From Panulirus ornatus (Eukaryota; Arthropoda; Malacostraca; Decapoda; Palinuridae), in assembly GCF_036320965.1 (NCBI RefSeq), contig NC_092262.1, positions 6,129,072 to 6,193,071 of the forward strand: DNA of 64,000 nt. Reading direction: 5' to 3'. Below are positions 1-12,312 of this stretch, one piece after another. The notes under the pieces are model-generated. The model worked only from the letters and a program-made list of their open reading frames with translations, was not told the origin of the DNA and did no database searches. The stretch's first letter is position 1. The number at the start of each line of letters is the position of its first letter. The position numbers and the translations under genes are program-made.

Positions 1-140
1 GGTTGTACTAACCTATTGAATAAGAATCATTGAGGATCAATATGAGAGAATATTGGATCGTATTTCCCTATTGCTTGGAGGAGACGTGACAAAACAGGGA
101 TTGGATAGTCTATGTCCTGTATTGTGACCGAGTTCAGGCG

Positions 141-1306
141 TCTGTAAGTAACAGGGTTAGATCTTAACTGATATCAAAAGAAGGATGTAAGTCACAGGGT
201 TAGATCTTAACTGATATCAAAAGAAGGATGTAAGTAACAGGGTTAGATCTTAACTGATATCAAAAGAAGGATGTAAGTAACAGGGTTAGGTCTTAACTGA
301 TATACAAAGAAGGATGTAAGTAACAGGGTTAGATCTTAACTGATATCAAAAGCAGGATGTAAGTAACAGGGTTAGATCTTAACTGATATCAAAAGCAGGA
401 TGTAAGTAACAGGGTTAGGTCTTAACTGATATCAAAAGAAGGATGTAAGTAACAGGGTTAGATCTTAACTGATATCAAAAGAAGGATGTAAGTAACAGGG
501 TTAGATCTTAACTGATATGAAAAGCAGGATGTAAGTAACAGGGTTAGGTCTTAACTGATATCAAAAGAAGGATGTAAGTAACAGGGTTAGATCTTAACTG
601 ATATCAAAAGAAGGATGTAAGTAACAGGGTTAGATCTTAACTGATATCAAAAGCAGGATGTAAGTAACAGGGTTAGATCTTAACTGATATCAAAAGCAGG
701 ATGTAAGGAACAGGGTTAGGTCTTAACTGATATCAAAAGAAGGATGTAAGTAACAGGGTTAGATCTTAACTGATATCAAAAGAAGGATGTAAGTAACAGG
801 GTTAGGTCTTAACTGATATCAAAAGAAGGATGTAAGTAACAGGGTTAGGTCTTAACTGATATCAAAAGCAGGATGTAAGTAACAGGGTTAGGTCTTAACT
901 GATATCAAAAGCAGGATGTAAGTAACAGGGTTAGGTCTTAACTGATATCAAAAGAAGGATGTAAGTAACAGGGTTAGGTCTTAACTGATATCAAAAGAGG
1001 GATGTAAGTAACAGGGTTAGATCTTAACTGATATCAAAAGCAGGATGTAAGTAACAGGGTTAGGTCTTAACTGATATCAAAAGCAGGATGTAAGTAACAG
1101 GGTTAGATCTTAACTGATATCAAAAGAAGGATATAAGTAACAGGGTTAGATCTTAACTGATATCAAAAGAAGGATGTAAGTAACAGGGTTAGATCTTAAC
1201 TGATATACAAAGAAGGATGTAAGTAACAGGGTTAGATCTTAACTGATATCAAAAGAAGGATGTAAGTAACAGGGTTAGATCTTAACTGATATCAAAAGCA
1301 AGTATT
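141..1306. repeat. 43-bp minisatellite, about 27 copies
   Basis: A 43-bp unit (start GGATGTAAGTAACAGGGTTA, end ATATCAAAAGAA) is repeated head to tail about 27 times with few substitutions (AGATCT/AGGTCT, AAGAAGG/AAGCAGG, ATATCAAA/ATATACAAA). The variants are scattered and do not form a clear higher-order unit. No coding function is seen. Confidence 0.95.
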
Positions 1307-2100
1307 CCATATGGAAATACCTGGTACAGAGACTCACCAGAATGTCTGGTGTGCTTAGAAAAGCCTTATATGAGCGTGTGATAATGAGGTGCTTAAAGAC
1401 TGGGTAATCGATAGACTGGGATGTGGGCCGTTTATTTTTCATTATTTACAAACTTAATGGTTTCCTCAAGATAAGATAGTCTGTCTCGGAGATAGGTTCG
1501 GAAAGGATGTGGTACTACGTTGAAACTGCGCTCAGTTAAGGGGGTGGGTTCGAAGTGGTGACCTTGTAATCAACTGACGGAGGGTGAAAAATGACGTGGA
1601 CATGAGGAGCACAAGTACCTTGAGGGAAGCAGGATGTACCTATTGCATATATTGGCCCAGCAGGCGACATTGCTGTCATCTTGGATGGTGGTGAATAAAA
1701 CACCTGGATCAATGTCTTTTGTCATATACGAAACTCTTCCCTCGCATAACTTACGTAAGACTTGAGGAAAGAATGGAAAAAAAAAAGACGATGATGAATA
1801 TAAACAAAAATTGATCCCAGGAGTCCTTCTTTCACAAAAATGAAATGAGATACAATTGGGTGAAGCGTATACGTTTACGAGGGAGCTAATGGCTACGAGC
1901 AGTGACGCGAGGCAGGAGCGAGAGGGTGAAGGAGTGACCTTGCCAATGGCTTGCATAAATGATTGTTTGATAAGGACACACAAGCACTTCAAACCCAATG
2001 GGCGGTAACTTGAAACCTTGCCAGGGTTCTGAAGTACCTTCCTACACCCAAGCTTTAGAACTGTAGACGCTACGATTTAGTCTTACGAATTGCGTACTAA
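1307..2100. other. Unannotated flank
   Basis: No gene or clear repeat is seen. An open frame of about 140 codons on the minus strand has no recognisable domain, no cysteine pattern and no convincing start context, so it is not called. Confidence 0.5.
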
Positions 2101-2120
2101 AAACTTGAATATATATATAT

Positions 2121-2344
2121 CCCTGGGGATAAGGGGAGAGAGAATACTTCCCACGTATTCCCTGCGTGTCGTAGAAGGCGACTAAAAGGGGAGGGAGCGG
2201 GGGGCTGGAAATCTTCCCCTCTCAATTTTTTTTAATTTTCCAAAAGAAGGAACAGAGAAGGGGGCCAGGTGAGGATATTCCCTCAATGGCCCAGTCCTCT
2301 GTTCTTAACGCTACCTCGCTAACGCGGGAAATGGCGAATAGTTT
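2121..2344 (+). mobile_element. SINE-like retroposon (family 2), ends in poly(A)
   Basis: Starts at CCCTGGGGATAAGGGGAGAG and ends at GCGGGAAATGGCGAATAGTT followed by a poly(A) run that passes into a TA array. Close copies lie at 33505-33735 (+), about 33755-33982 (-), 41294-41405 (-) and 41485-41708 (-). The last 35 bases resemble the 3' end of the RTE-like LINE in this window. No coding capacity is seen. Calling it a SINE is inference from size, poly(A) tail and copy number; no pol III boxes were identified in it. Confidence 0.75.
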
Positions 2345-2550
<206 letters not shown>

Positions 2551-2558
2551 ATCCTCTG

Positions 2559-2561
<3 letters not shown>

Positions 2562-2624
<63 letters not shown>
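2562..2624. repeat. TA microsatellite
   Basis: About 31 perfect TA repeats, separated from the first array by the family-1 fragment. Confidence 0.95.
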
Positions 2625-2626
<2 letters not shown>

Positions 2627-3056
2627 ATTCAGCGATATATTATACAGCCTAATTCATCAAGTAGTAAAGAATACTTCAGACAAGAGTATTCGGGGATCAT
2701 ACCAAGATTTAATCAGCTATCATGATTCATGTAAATTATAATACATATGTAAAACATTATTATCATAATGGAATACTAATGGTTCCTGTCTCAGGAAATA
2801 GATACATATTAAATCGCATTTTCTGTGACGTAATGTTTCACGCGTTTTCAAAAGTCTAACTGAAATACAGCTCATAGTAATAAATTGCGTTGACCATTAA
2901 TGACACAGTAATCTGAAAGTATCACAAGTGAAACACAAGAATATTTTCTTAGAAAAAGCTCTCATTAGACAAGTGTGCTGCACAATGAACTTTAAAACTT
3001 TGATCCTCACGTGAAACAAGTTTATTTCATAGATGGTAGGCCCACGCAAAGATACC

Positions 3057-3059
<3 letters not shown>

Positions 3060-3128
<69 letters not shown>
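3060..3128. repeat. TA microsatellite
   Basis: About 34 perfect TA repeats with no recognisable retroposon tail beside them. The rest of 2625-4566 shows no gene or repeat I can identify apart from a short AC run near 3780-3800. Confidence 0.95.
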
Positions 3129-3132
<4 letters not shown>

Positions 3133-4566
3133 TAAACGAAATATTGCGGAATTTTACGTGGTTGGATGTGATGCGTTATTCGAATTTAAGGGGTTTTAGG
3201 TCTTTGAAATATGCGGAAATATATGACAAAAATTGTATAATTCTTCAAAAAAAAACCCTAGATGTATTAGATGTCTTTTAAACATTAAAACTTTAAACAC
3301 CGAAATATGGTAAATATAGTGGCACCACTCCCTACCTCTGTGGTCACCTTTGTTATATACTGCTTGCAAAACCGTATTGGTTCCGGGAAACTCTGATTTC
3401 CCGTAAGATATCCTTTATTTATCACTCAAATTAAAAAAAAAAATAATATCTAAACTCAGATTTATATATACTTTGAGTTGGAGGTGATACGTTGCTTATA
3501 TAATGTATTTAATCCATATTATGTGAGCTGTAGGTAGGGAGTGTTCTAGACAATTAAGCTCTGTGACGCGAGTAATCAATTGTATGAATCATTTTGAAGA
3601 ACTCACTCACTACTACTATTTACAGGTAAAAGGGCCATTTGTCTTGTACTATGGGTGAAAGTGATATCAGTGAATGAAAGTATCTCTGCATTGTAAATTT
3701 CCAAAATAAGATTCAAGTTGGGTTTTACGTGAACGTATAGTCCAACTGATCGAAGTAAGTGGGTTGGGCAGAGAGTAGACACACACACACACACACACAG
3801 GTCTCATTGTGGCAGTTAATTAAGTATTTTATCCCCCCCTGACCGCCTATGGCTAGTGTAGTGAAGTGTAAGGGTGCTTACGTTATCTAGTATGTACGTA
3901 TTTTAAGTCGATGCCTCACACTTTTGTTATGGTAAGTTGCTTTTCGTGGGGGAGGGAAATGTTGATCGTTACCCAGACGTGATCCTACATTATATTAGTA
4001 GAAATAAGATGAGTTCAAAGGTGTACCTGTCCTCTTGTGTGCCGGCGGTGGAGGAAGCAGTGTACATTGGTGGATGTCAAGGAATCTACCTCAGGGACGT
4101 CGTAGAATTGAACGTATGGGTTTGGTAGAGACGTATGGTAGTGGACTTCTTACAAGTTGATAGAAGTTATTAAGATCTGCCATGCATTATTTGGAACGTC
4201 ACTGTTTTATCCTTCATTATGATATAGGTGGTAGTGGGGAAGGCCGTGAAGACAAGACCAGGGGAATAAAGGGGGTTAACCAGTATAAATGTAGCTGAAA
4301 CAGTAATCAACAGAACCTATGGAAACTTCATCTAAAATTATTGTAGATTTTATTTACTGTAGTGTGTATGTTTCATTTTGAGTTGCATGAAAGGTAATAG
4401 GACGTCATTGTAGGTTTTTTACTATTGTGCGTATAAGAATGTCATTTTGAGTTGCACGAAAGGTAAATGGACGTCATTGCAGATTTATTTACTGTTATGC
4501 GTATAAGAGTGTCATTTAACGTAAAGAATATATGCATAATGTTTGATGTACCTTTTCTCTTTACAG

Positions 4567-4737
4567 GTGTGATGTAGTGTGTAAGAGTATAGGGCTGCTG
4601 GAAAAGCTAGCCTAGGATGGTGGCATCATTGTGGTCCTGTTCTTGGGGAGGGTTGGTTGCCCTGCTCCCATTCTTTGTTTCTTCTGCTTTAGTTGAGGAT
4701 TGTATCTCTCCACGAGTGTTCCCTCATTTTGTAACCA
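4567..4737 (+). CDS. CUB/sushi membrane protein, exon 1 (signal peptide)
   Basis: First coding exon of a four-exon gene. The exon starts after a pyrimidine-rich acceptor (CTTTTCTCTTTACAG), so an untranslated exon lies upstream. Translation starts at the ATG at 4617 and gives 40 codons plus one base: a typical secretory signal, MVASLWSCSWGG followed by a hydrophobic LVALLPFF core and a small-residue end (VSSAL). The first mature residues are about VEDCISPR. The donor is A|GTAAGT, leaving phase 1. The next exon at 6945 begins with the two bases that complete this codon (Asn), so the junction is frame-consistent. This exon is too short to show up as a long open frame. The exact cleavage site is inferred. 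Confidence 0.8.
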
Positions 4738-5385
4738 GTAAGTGTTGATTGTTTTGATGATTTCTTAACTTAGAACATTGCAAGTTAAAATTTATGACAG
4801 TCCTTTTTCTTCCCTACCTCTCATATGTAATTTAACTCTGCTCTGATAATAGGACAACTCAAGACCATACATCACATATTGTTCATGAGCAGCTTCCATT
4901 TATGTACGATGATATTCCTCCTCTTTTTTTCAGTGTCTTGTTTGAGATATTTATCTGCATGTCATGTTTAATTGCTTAAAGTAAGGGCATTGAAGCAAAG
5001 TTAGAAAATGAAACTCATGCTGTACAGCTAGATGAATTTAAGTCCTTCCCAAAAATGTAAATAACAAACAACAACATTTTTACCGTGTTATATGGGTTGT
5101 TTCTCCGTTGTTAGCTCGAATAGTGCAGAAAATTTTTGTTTCTGGTTTAATAGAGAAAATGAAAGCCCATTGGATCAGCTGTCAACTCAAAATGCATCAT
5201 ACACATATGAATTACATATCCTCTTCAACTATGAATTGGCTAGATACCACTTGTCTTTTTGTAAATTTCTTGTAACATATGATGATCTATTAGTCAAGGC
5301 TAAAGGAGATCTGTATTTTTATTGAATTTGTGTGCTTGCGTAGTTTTTTTTTTTTTTTTAGGTGTTTTGAACTCATTTGCAGTTT

Positions 5386-5425
<40 letters not shown>

Positions 5426-6944
5426 CTTTGTCGCTGTCTCCCGCGTTTGCGAGGTAGCGCAAGGAAACAGACGAAAGAAATGGCCCAACCCCCCCCCCCC
5501 ATACACATGTACATACACACGTCCACACACGCAAATATACATACCTACACAGCTTTCCATGTTTACCCCGGACGCTTCACATGCCTTGATTCAATCCACT
5601 GACAGCACGTCAACCCCTGTATACCACATCGCTCCAATTCACTCTATTTCTTGCCCTCCTTTCACCCTCCTGCATGTTCAGGCCCCGATCACACAAAATC
5701 CTTTTCACTCCATCTTTCCACCTCCAATTTGGTCTCCCTCTTCTCCTCGTTCCCTCCACCTCCGACACATATATCCTCTTGGTCAATCTTTCCTCACTCA
5801 TTCTCTCCATGTGCCCAAACCACTTCAAAACACCCTCTTCTGCTCTCTCAACCACGCTCTTTTTATTTCCACACATCTCTCTTACCCTTACGTTACTTAC
5901 TCGATCAAACCACCTCACACCACACATTGTCCTCAAACATCTCATTTCCAGCACATCCATCCTCCTGCGCACAACTCTATCCATAGCCCACGCCTCGCAA
6001 CCATACAACATTGTTGGAACCACTATTCCTTCAAACATACCCATTTTTGCTTTCCGGGATAATGTTCTCGACTTCCACACATTTTTCAAGGCTCCCAAAA
6101 TTTTCGCCCCCTCCCCCACCCTATGATCCACTTCCGCTTCCATGGTTCCATCCGCTGACAGATCCACTCCCAGATATCTAAAACACTTCACTTCCTCCAG
6201 TTTTTCTCCATTCAAACTCACCTCCCAATTGACTTGACCCTCAACCCTACTGTACCTAATAACCTTGCTCTTATTCACATTTACTCTTAACTTTCTTCTT
6301 CCACACACTTTACCAAACTCCGTCACCAGCTTCTGCAGTTTCTCACATGAATCAGCCACCAGCGCTGTATCATCAGCGAACAACAACTGACTCACTTCCC
6401 AAGCTCTCTCATCCCCAACAGACTTCATACTTGCCCCTCTTTCCAAAACTCTTGCATTTACCTCCCTAACAACCCCATCCATAAACAAATTAAACAACCA
6501 TGGAGACATCACACACCCCTGCCGCAAACCTACATTCACTGAGAACCAATCACTTTCCTCTCTTCCTACTCGTACACATGCCTTACATCCTCGATAAAAA
6601 CTTTTCACTGCTTCTAACAACTTGCCTCCCACACCATATATTCTTAATACCTTCCACAGAGCATCTCTATCAACTCTATCATATGCCTTCTCCAGATCCA
6701 TAAATGCTACATACAAATCCATTTGCTTTTCTAAGTATTTCTCACATACATTCTTCAGAGCAAACACCTGATCCACACATCCTCTACCAGAATTACCTTA
6801 CAGAAAATGTATATGGTGTCTTAACTATAAGTGATCCTAGTGATTTTTATACTAATTACTGCCGGTATATGTAATTTTGTTTTCTTAGAAATATGATTTC
6901 AGGTTCTTCATAAATGCTTATATTGATATGTCATAATTTTTCAG
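4738..6944. other. Intron 1 of the CUB/sushi gene
   Basis: GT-AG intron between 4737 and 6945, 2.2 kb, phase 1. Apart from the antisense LINE copy at 5391-6789 it holds a T-rich run (5344-5359) and otherwise unique AT-rich sequence. The acceptor is TTTTTCAG at 6937-6944. Confidence 0.7.
5391..6789 (-). mobile_element. RTE-like non-LTR retrotransposon, 5'-truncated copy 1
   Basis: Antisense to the host gene, inside intron 1. The 3' end is a poly(A) tail (poly(T) on + at 5391-5422). The open frame at 5610-6776 encodes 388 residues of the C-terminal reverse transcriptase: palm motif A (AYDRVD), motif B (GLRQGCVMSP), catalytic LLFADDTALVAD, FRYLGVDL and the C-terminal GRPNWRWKDGV typical of RTE-type and related LINE ORFs. 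The endonuclease part and the first RT motifs are missing. No convincing target duplication could be read. The frame is intact over its whole length, so the insertion is fairly recent. Confidence 0.9.
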
Positions 6945-7957
6945 ATGATATGCAACAGCTGAATGGTCACATGTGTAATAGGTGTTATGATGCTCCAACC
7001 AGTCAGAGGTTTCAGGTAAAGCTGCACAAAGTAAGGCTTAGAGGAATGTCTACAATGATGATTTATGTTGATGGTATGAAGTATGAGATAACACAGGACT
7101 GTGGGATGTGTGACAGTGATACAGTTTATGATTCTAAAGATGACATTGTAGATACGAAAGAATATGATGGCAATAGTGATATTATGATGTGCCAAGAGTG
7201 TGAGACCATTGCTAATGGTATTGTGTTTGAAGTGTATCTACGGGTGAATTCAAAGGTGCAGATATCTCCTGAAGCAGAAAATTTTTGCCAAGATATTGCT
7301 GATGTCAATATAAGTTTATCCATGAAAACTGAGAAACCAGAAATAGGAGCCCCATCTGACTGTTATGATGGGTTCATGGTAAGCTTTCCTCTTGGTGGTG
7401 ATACTTGCATTATCAACTCTACATTTTTAGGCACAGAAACTCGTTGCCTTGTTCCAACGTGTGCAGATGGTATTATATCTTCAGATGGATCAAATGAAAA
7501 AACTGAACATAAATTTAAGCCATTTACTTCACCAGAAACTTGTGTATGGCAGCTTAATACTGAGCAGCGTAAACATGTGACACTAAGATTTTCTCTAAAT
7601 ATCAGGCCACATCTTACTGTATTTGAAGAATCTCTCATGAACCCAAAATGGGATGTTGAATGGTGCCCAACATATAATAATGACTTTAAAATAGTGACTG
7701 ATGCTGACACAGTTTTTATTGTTTATCATAGTACTAACAAGTTCTCCAAAAAGAGGTCATTGTCTATAACAACCCAAACAGACCTCTGCCTTCTTCCACC
7801 TTCGCTTGCAAATGGAAGTGTGGAGTTCAAACGCCTTGAATCTGGTACTGTTGCATTCTATTCATGTGACAAAGGCTTCAGTTTGTATGGTCCCTCAGAA
7901 CTTCAGTGTAAAAGTGGAGACTGGGATGAGCCTCCTGTCTGCCTACATCTAAATAGG
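6945..7957 (+). CDS. CUB/sushi membrane protein, exon 2 (main ectodomain)
   Basis: Encodes residues 41-378 of the predicted 597-residue protein. It starts after TTTTTCAG, and the first codon is shared with exon 1. The first part (about residues 48-150) is cysteine-rich, with HMCNRC, QDCGMC and MCQEC motifs, and is not recognised. Residues about 180-315 look like a divergent CUB domain: the CVWQL core followed by beta-strand-like stretches (HVTLRFSLN, TVFIVYHS). Residues 322-373 form one sushi/CCP domain with four cysteines (CLLPPSLANGSVEF, FYSCDKGF, ELQCKSGDWDEPPVC), matching the family's NG, Y-C-G/D-GF and W-PxC landmarks. The donor is AGG|GTAAGT in phase 0. The overall role is unknown; extracellular binding or adhesion, or complement-like functions, would fit the domains. 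The CUB call is weaker than the sushi call. Confidence 0.85.
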
Positions 7958-9880
7958 GTAAGTATTGCAATCAGATTTGCATGAAATGTAGTTTATTTAA
8001 TTTTAATGTGGTTTCTATAGATTTACCTTAGTTGTTCAACGTATGATATGCCAGTTTCTTAAGTTTTATGAACTATTTTTATGATGTGATATAATTGTAT
8101 ATATAAAGAGAGATGGTTTTTAGATTTCTCATTATGTAGAATAAGCTTAATCTTGGAATCAACGTAATGTATATTTTGTCTCCTTTCTTTATCATTATAT
8201 ATTCCTGGATTTGGAATAAGGTATTGCATGCACATCTTTGTTAGATATTTAGTTATCAGACATTTGCCATGGAAAGTATAAGACCTAACTGTAATGGCCA
8301 AAGTATTTGAAGAGTAATTTTGCATGTTGATTAAGGCTGTTAGGTTGCAAAAACTTTCTCTGTTATCTTTCTTTGAGAGATAGAACTTCAGTGGAACTGT
8401 AAGTTGCTCCCACATGCACACATCGTAAAGGAATAAGCAGAAATACAAGACATTGCTCAAAATATTGTTCTGAAGTGGGGTTTAATTCCAAGGGAGTGGA
8501 AGAGAGTAAATTTTGTGCTTATCTTTAACCTCTCAGTCAAAAATTGGTCTCTTTTTGTGTTCCTCAACCTTAGGTTTTATCATAAAATAAGCTAGAAGAT
8601 CATATAGATTAATTCAGTTTAATGTTGAAAGATATAAATTAACAAAAATAAAACAAACTAACCTTCCGTAGCAGCTGCATTTCTTAGTGGTAGGATAGTG
8701 TGTCAGACTGTTTCTTTCGTGGAACTGTCATCAAGGGCCCCAAATAAAACTTAATTATCAAAACTTCTTTATCATCATATCCTTGTATAGCATTACTTTC
8801 CATCACAACTGCATTATATTTCTTCCCGTCACAGCATGTTTATGTTTAAAGCTGCCAGGTGTGCTCTGATATTGTATATTGCCACTTTTTTCAACAATTA
8901 CTCCTTTGGTGTTGTTATTTGTTCTGGTATTATCTTAGCCATGTCTAATCATCTTTTGAATGTTTCAGTATTCATTCTGTGTATGTTCTTAGTTTTCCTG
9001 CTACTGCGTTAGGTGATCATTCCAGCATCCTCATCAGGCATTCAGTATATTTTTGTTCGATATCTTTTTATTTAGTTAACAGGTATTATACTTGATTTAA
9101 TAATTCTGTATCTTCTATGATTTAAGGTTTAAAACATTGCCCTTTTTATATTTTATTTGCTGCCATGCATATATATAAATCCTCGACATATAATTCACTT
9201 TTTATGTATTCTTCTGTGGGGCCTTTGTATGTCGGTGCTAAAATGTCATTAACTATTTCATAACTTATTTGTCAAATTCCTCCTCATTGAAATCCTTGAA
9301 GGTGTCTTCCTCCCACATATAAGTATGTATGCGGAATCCAGATTTCTTTTGCGGCATTTCATGGCCTCTTCAACTTCCACAGTTTCACTTTCATGTCCTC
9401 TCCAAAACGTCTGTGTCTAATGTCATAATTACAAAGAAGCTGATATTGGTCATTGTGGGACACCCAAAAATTCATCTTCCCAATCAAACTTTGAACTTCT
9501 TATTAATTAGGAAATTTTTTATTATTTTTCTCTTTTTCTCTACTAGTTTGTCATGCTAGTATCTTTTTGTCATACTCCATTGTTTGATTTGGAGTTTCAT
9601 ATTTGTCATTGTAGTGAACTGATTGTTGTGGTTGCTTACTTTGATATGGTACAAATCCATATGGATCTTCATTTATGAGCTTTTTGCCATAAGATGTTCC
9701 ATTATATGTTTCTTAATAGTTCCTTCAAATATTTTAAGTATATGCAGCGTTAGGCTGGCTGGTCAATTTAGTTTCGGTATTAATTTGGATCTCCTTTGTG
9801 AATTTTTGTGGTATATATGCAAATTTATGTATATATGTTATGTTGTATTTGTCTATACTTTTCTCAGAAGCATTTTGAGA
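7958..9880. other. Intron 2, first part: no recognised feature
   Basis: AT-rich intronic sequence without a domain-bearing frame. Stop-limited frames here have no motif. The intron runs to 14722 and accounts for the repeats listed between 9885 and 14205. Confidence 0.5.
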
Positions 9881-9884
9881 AGTT

Positions 9885-10085
9885 TGGCTATTGTCTTCTT
9901 TGTCTTTTACTCAAAATATTGGAAAGAATTTTTCATTGGTGGAATAGAATCAAGGAGACTTGTCTTAGGAGTTCTTCCAAAATGGGTTGGGGTTACTAGT
10001 GGTGTGCTGTAGGGCCTAGTCTCTGAATCGTTGCTCCTCATAATATATTATGATGACTTGCCAGAAGGCCTTCAATATCCTGAAT
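9885..10085 (+). mobile_element. Relic of a CR1/Jockey-like LINE, left part
   Basis: The conceptual + strand frame reads WKEFFIGGIESR, then VTSGVL with a stop where RTs have PQG, then LLLIIYYDDLPEGL. This matches the RT signature VTSGVPQGSVLGPLLFxIYINDLP of the CR1/Jockey group (known family motif), with in-frame stops and substitutions. It is a dead fragment. The RTE-like copy at 10086-11284 is inserted directly after DLPEGL, and the relic resumes at 11285. Confidence 0.65.
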
Positions 10086-11284
10086 TTTTTTTTTTTTTTT
10101 TTTTTTTTTTGCTGCTGTCTCCCGCGTTTGCGAGGTAGCGCAAGGAAACAGACGAAAGAAATGGCCCAGCCCACCCCCATACACATGCCTTGATTCAATC
10201 CACTGACAGCACGTCAACCCCGGTATACCACATCGCTCCAATTCACTCTATTCTTTGCCCTCCTTTCACCCTCCTGCATGTTCAGGCCCCGATCACACAA
10301 AATCTTTTTCACTCCATCTTTCCACCTCCAATTTGGTCTCTCTCTTCTCCTCGTTCCCTCCACCTCCGACACATATATCCTCTTGGTCAATCTTTCCTCA
10401 CTCATTCTCTCCATGTGACCAAACCATTTCAAAACACCCTCTTCTGCTCTCTCAACCACGCTCTTTTTATTTCCACACATCTCTCTTACCCTTACGTTAC
10501 TTACTCGATCAAACCACCTCACACCACACATTGTCCTCAAACATCTCATTTCCAGCACGTCCATCCTCCTGCGCACAACTCTATCCATAGTCCACGCCTC
10601 GCAACCATACAACATTGTTGGAACCACTATTCCTTCAAACATACCCATTTTTGCTTTCCGAGATAATGTTCTCGACTTCCACACATTCTTCAAGGCTCCC
10701 AGAATTTTCGCCCCCTCCCCCACCCTATGATCCATTTCCGCTTCCATGGTTCCATCTGCTGCCAGATCCACTCCCAGATATCTAAAACACTTCACTTCCT
10801 CCAGTTTTTCTCCATTCAAACTCACCTCCCAGTTGAATTGACCCTCAACCCTACTGTACCTAATAACCTTGCTCTTATTCACATTCACTCTTAACTTTCT
10901 TCTTTCACACACTTTACCAAACTCAGTCACCAGCTTCTGCAGTTTCTCACATGAATCAGCCACCAGCGCTGTATCATCAGCGAACAACAACTGACTCACT
11001 TCCCAAGCTCTCTCATCCCCAACAGACTTCATACTTGCCCCTCTTTCCAAAACTCTTGCATTCACCTCCCTAACAACCCCTTCCATAAACAAATTAAACA
11101 ACCATGGAGACATCACACACCCCTGCCGCAAACCTACATTCACTGAGAACCAATCACTTTCCTCTCTTCCTACACGTACACATGCCTTACATCCTCGATA
11201 AAAACTTTTCACTGCTTCTAACAACTTGCCTCCCACACCATATATTCTTAATACCTTCCACAGAGCATCTCTATCAACTCTATC
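10086..11284 (-). mobile_element. RTE-like LINE, 5'-truncated copy 2, with 11-bp target duplication
   Basis: Poly(T) on + at 10086-10110 marks the 3' end. The open frame 10214-11236 encodes 340 residues of RT and C-terminus, including LLFADDTALVAD and the RRRERPNWRWKDGV tail. The sequence ATATCCTGAAT occurs at both ends (10075-10085 and 11285-11295) and is read as the target-site duplication. The host sequence is an older LINE relic of another clade. Confidence 0.9.
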
Positions 11285-11445
11285 ATATCCTGAATATGTT
11301 TGTGAATAATACTTGGTTCCTTGGAGGTAAAGAATGTTATTGTTTGCCTCCGCTTACAGTGGAACTTGGACAAGTTCCAGTAATAGGGTGATTAGATTCA
11401 ACCCAAATGGATGTAAAGGGTTGAGAGTGAGACAGAGAAAAAAGC
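11285..11445 (+). mobile_element. Relic of a CR1/Jockey-like LINE, right part
   Basis: Continues the relic interrupted by copy 2. The + strand frame gives LRLQWNLDKFQ, two stops, then GD, a stop, and IQPKWM, which resembles the region LQxDLDKLQxWxxxWxMxFNPxKC that follows the catalytic FADD segment in this LINE group. It is heavily mutated. Confidence 0.5.
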
Positions 11446-11496
11446 CCCTGTGAATACACCCATCTATTTTATTGATTTTGTGTTGTTTATGATTAT

Positions 11497-11730
11497 CCCA
11501 GGACCCCTGTTTATAAAAGAGCATTGGTGGTACCTAGAACCTTTCTGAAGGCTTTTGTAGCTCATGGCTGTGCTCCTTCCAGTAGCAGGGAAATGTAGAA
11601 TGAGTGGGAAGTTCTCTGATGAGAATTATACTCTGATAGAGGCTAGTCAAAAGTTACTTTTCACTCACAGTGTAATTTTGAACTGGTGGAGTCAGGTTAC
11701 ACCAACACACCCATCTAGCTGTGTAATAGC
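11497..11730 (+). repeat. Interspersed repeat (CCAGGACCC family), copy
   Basis: Shares the order of motifs TCCCAGGACCCCTGTTTATA, GGCTGTGCTCCTTCCAGTAG, GTGGGAAGTTCTC and TCACTCACAGTGTAA with copies at 19405-19610, 19733-19940, 35875-36030, 40488-40620 and 59485-59640. Length is about 200 bp and the copies are diverged. It is probably a SINE or a decayed DNA element; the class is not determined. Confidence 0.6.
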
Positions 11731-12104
11731 TCATTTATTGGACTTTTGCTTTAAGTTAACATATAGGTTAGAGAAGAAGTTTGTCAAATAAAAGGCTATA
11801 CCCCACTGTGCTGTAGAGGAATTTTGAATCTCTGCCTTATGAATTTTCTGGTTATTATAAAAGAAATTTAAGTTGCTAAATTAGTACTAATGATGATATG
11901 TCAAGGATTAACAGATTTGTCATTGTTTATCAAGTACCATTTCCCGTCGCATTATTGCCTCCCTCTTTCCACCCCACTTATCCACAGTCCTACCTTTGCC
12001 ACCCACACTGTTGCTTTTCTCCCTTCTTACTCGTAATTCTTTAGCTGCCAGTTGCAGTGGCTCTTCCATTCCTACCCAATACACATCACTGCTGCTCCTA
12101 AACA

Positions 12105-12312
12105 CACCTCTACTAGAGCTGTTTCTGTTGCAAACAGCAATTGACTCACGTTAAAGGTGCCCCCACCCCCAACACACTGCAGACCTGCCTTTCACTACAA
12201 GCCCCTTGAATTCATATCCCTCATCCCCCCATCCATAAACAAGTTAAACAGTCATGCTATCACCAGATATCGTTCATTCTCCTCTCCTACACGTGCACAT
12301 GCCATGCAAGAC
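12105..12312 (-). mobile_element. Old, highly diverged RTE-like LINE relic
   Basis: On the + strand the sequence follows the copy-1 order (the CAATTGACTCACG, ATCCATAAACAAGTTAAACA and CTACACGTGCACATGCCATG segments), but with many substitutions and indels and no usable frame. It is the oldest visible copy of this LINE in the window. Confidence 0.6.

Noticed and set aside
141..1306. Telomere-like array (GGGTTAG in each unit)
   Set aside because: Only one such heptamer per 43-bp unit; not a telomeric repeat.
1570..1998. 142-codon minus frame
   Set aside because: No recognisable domain, low-complexity Phe/Ser stretch, no splice or start support.
5651..5986. 111-codon frame starting MPSFHPPACSGPDHTKSF, present in the same place in every LINE copy
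   Set aside because: It is antisense to the conserved reverse transcriptase, so its conservation is a shadow of the RT.
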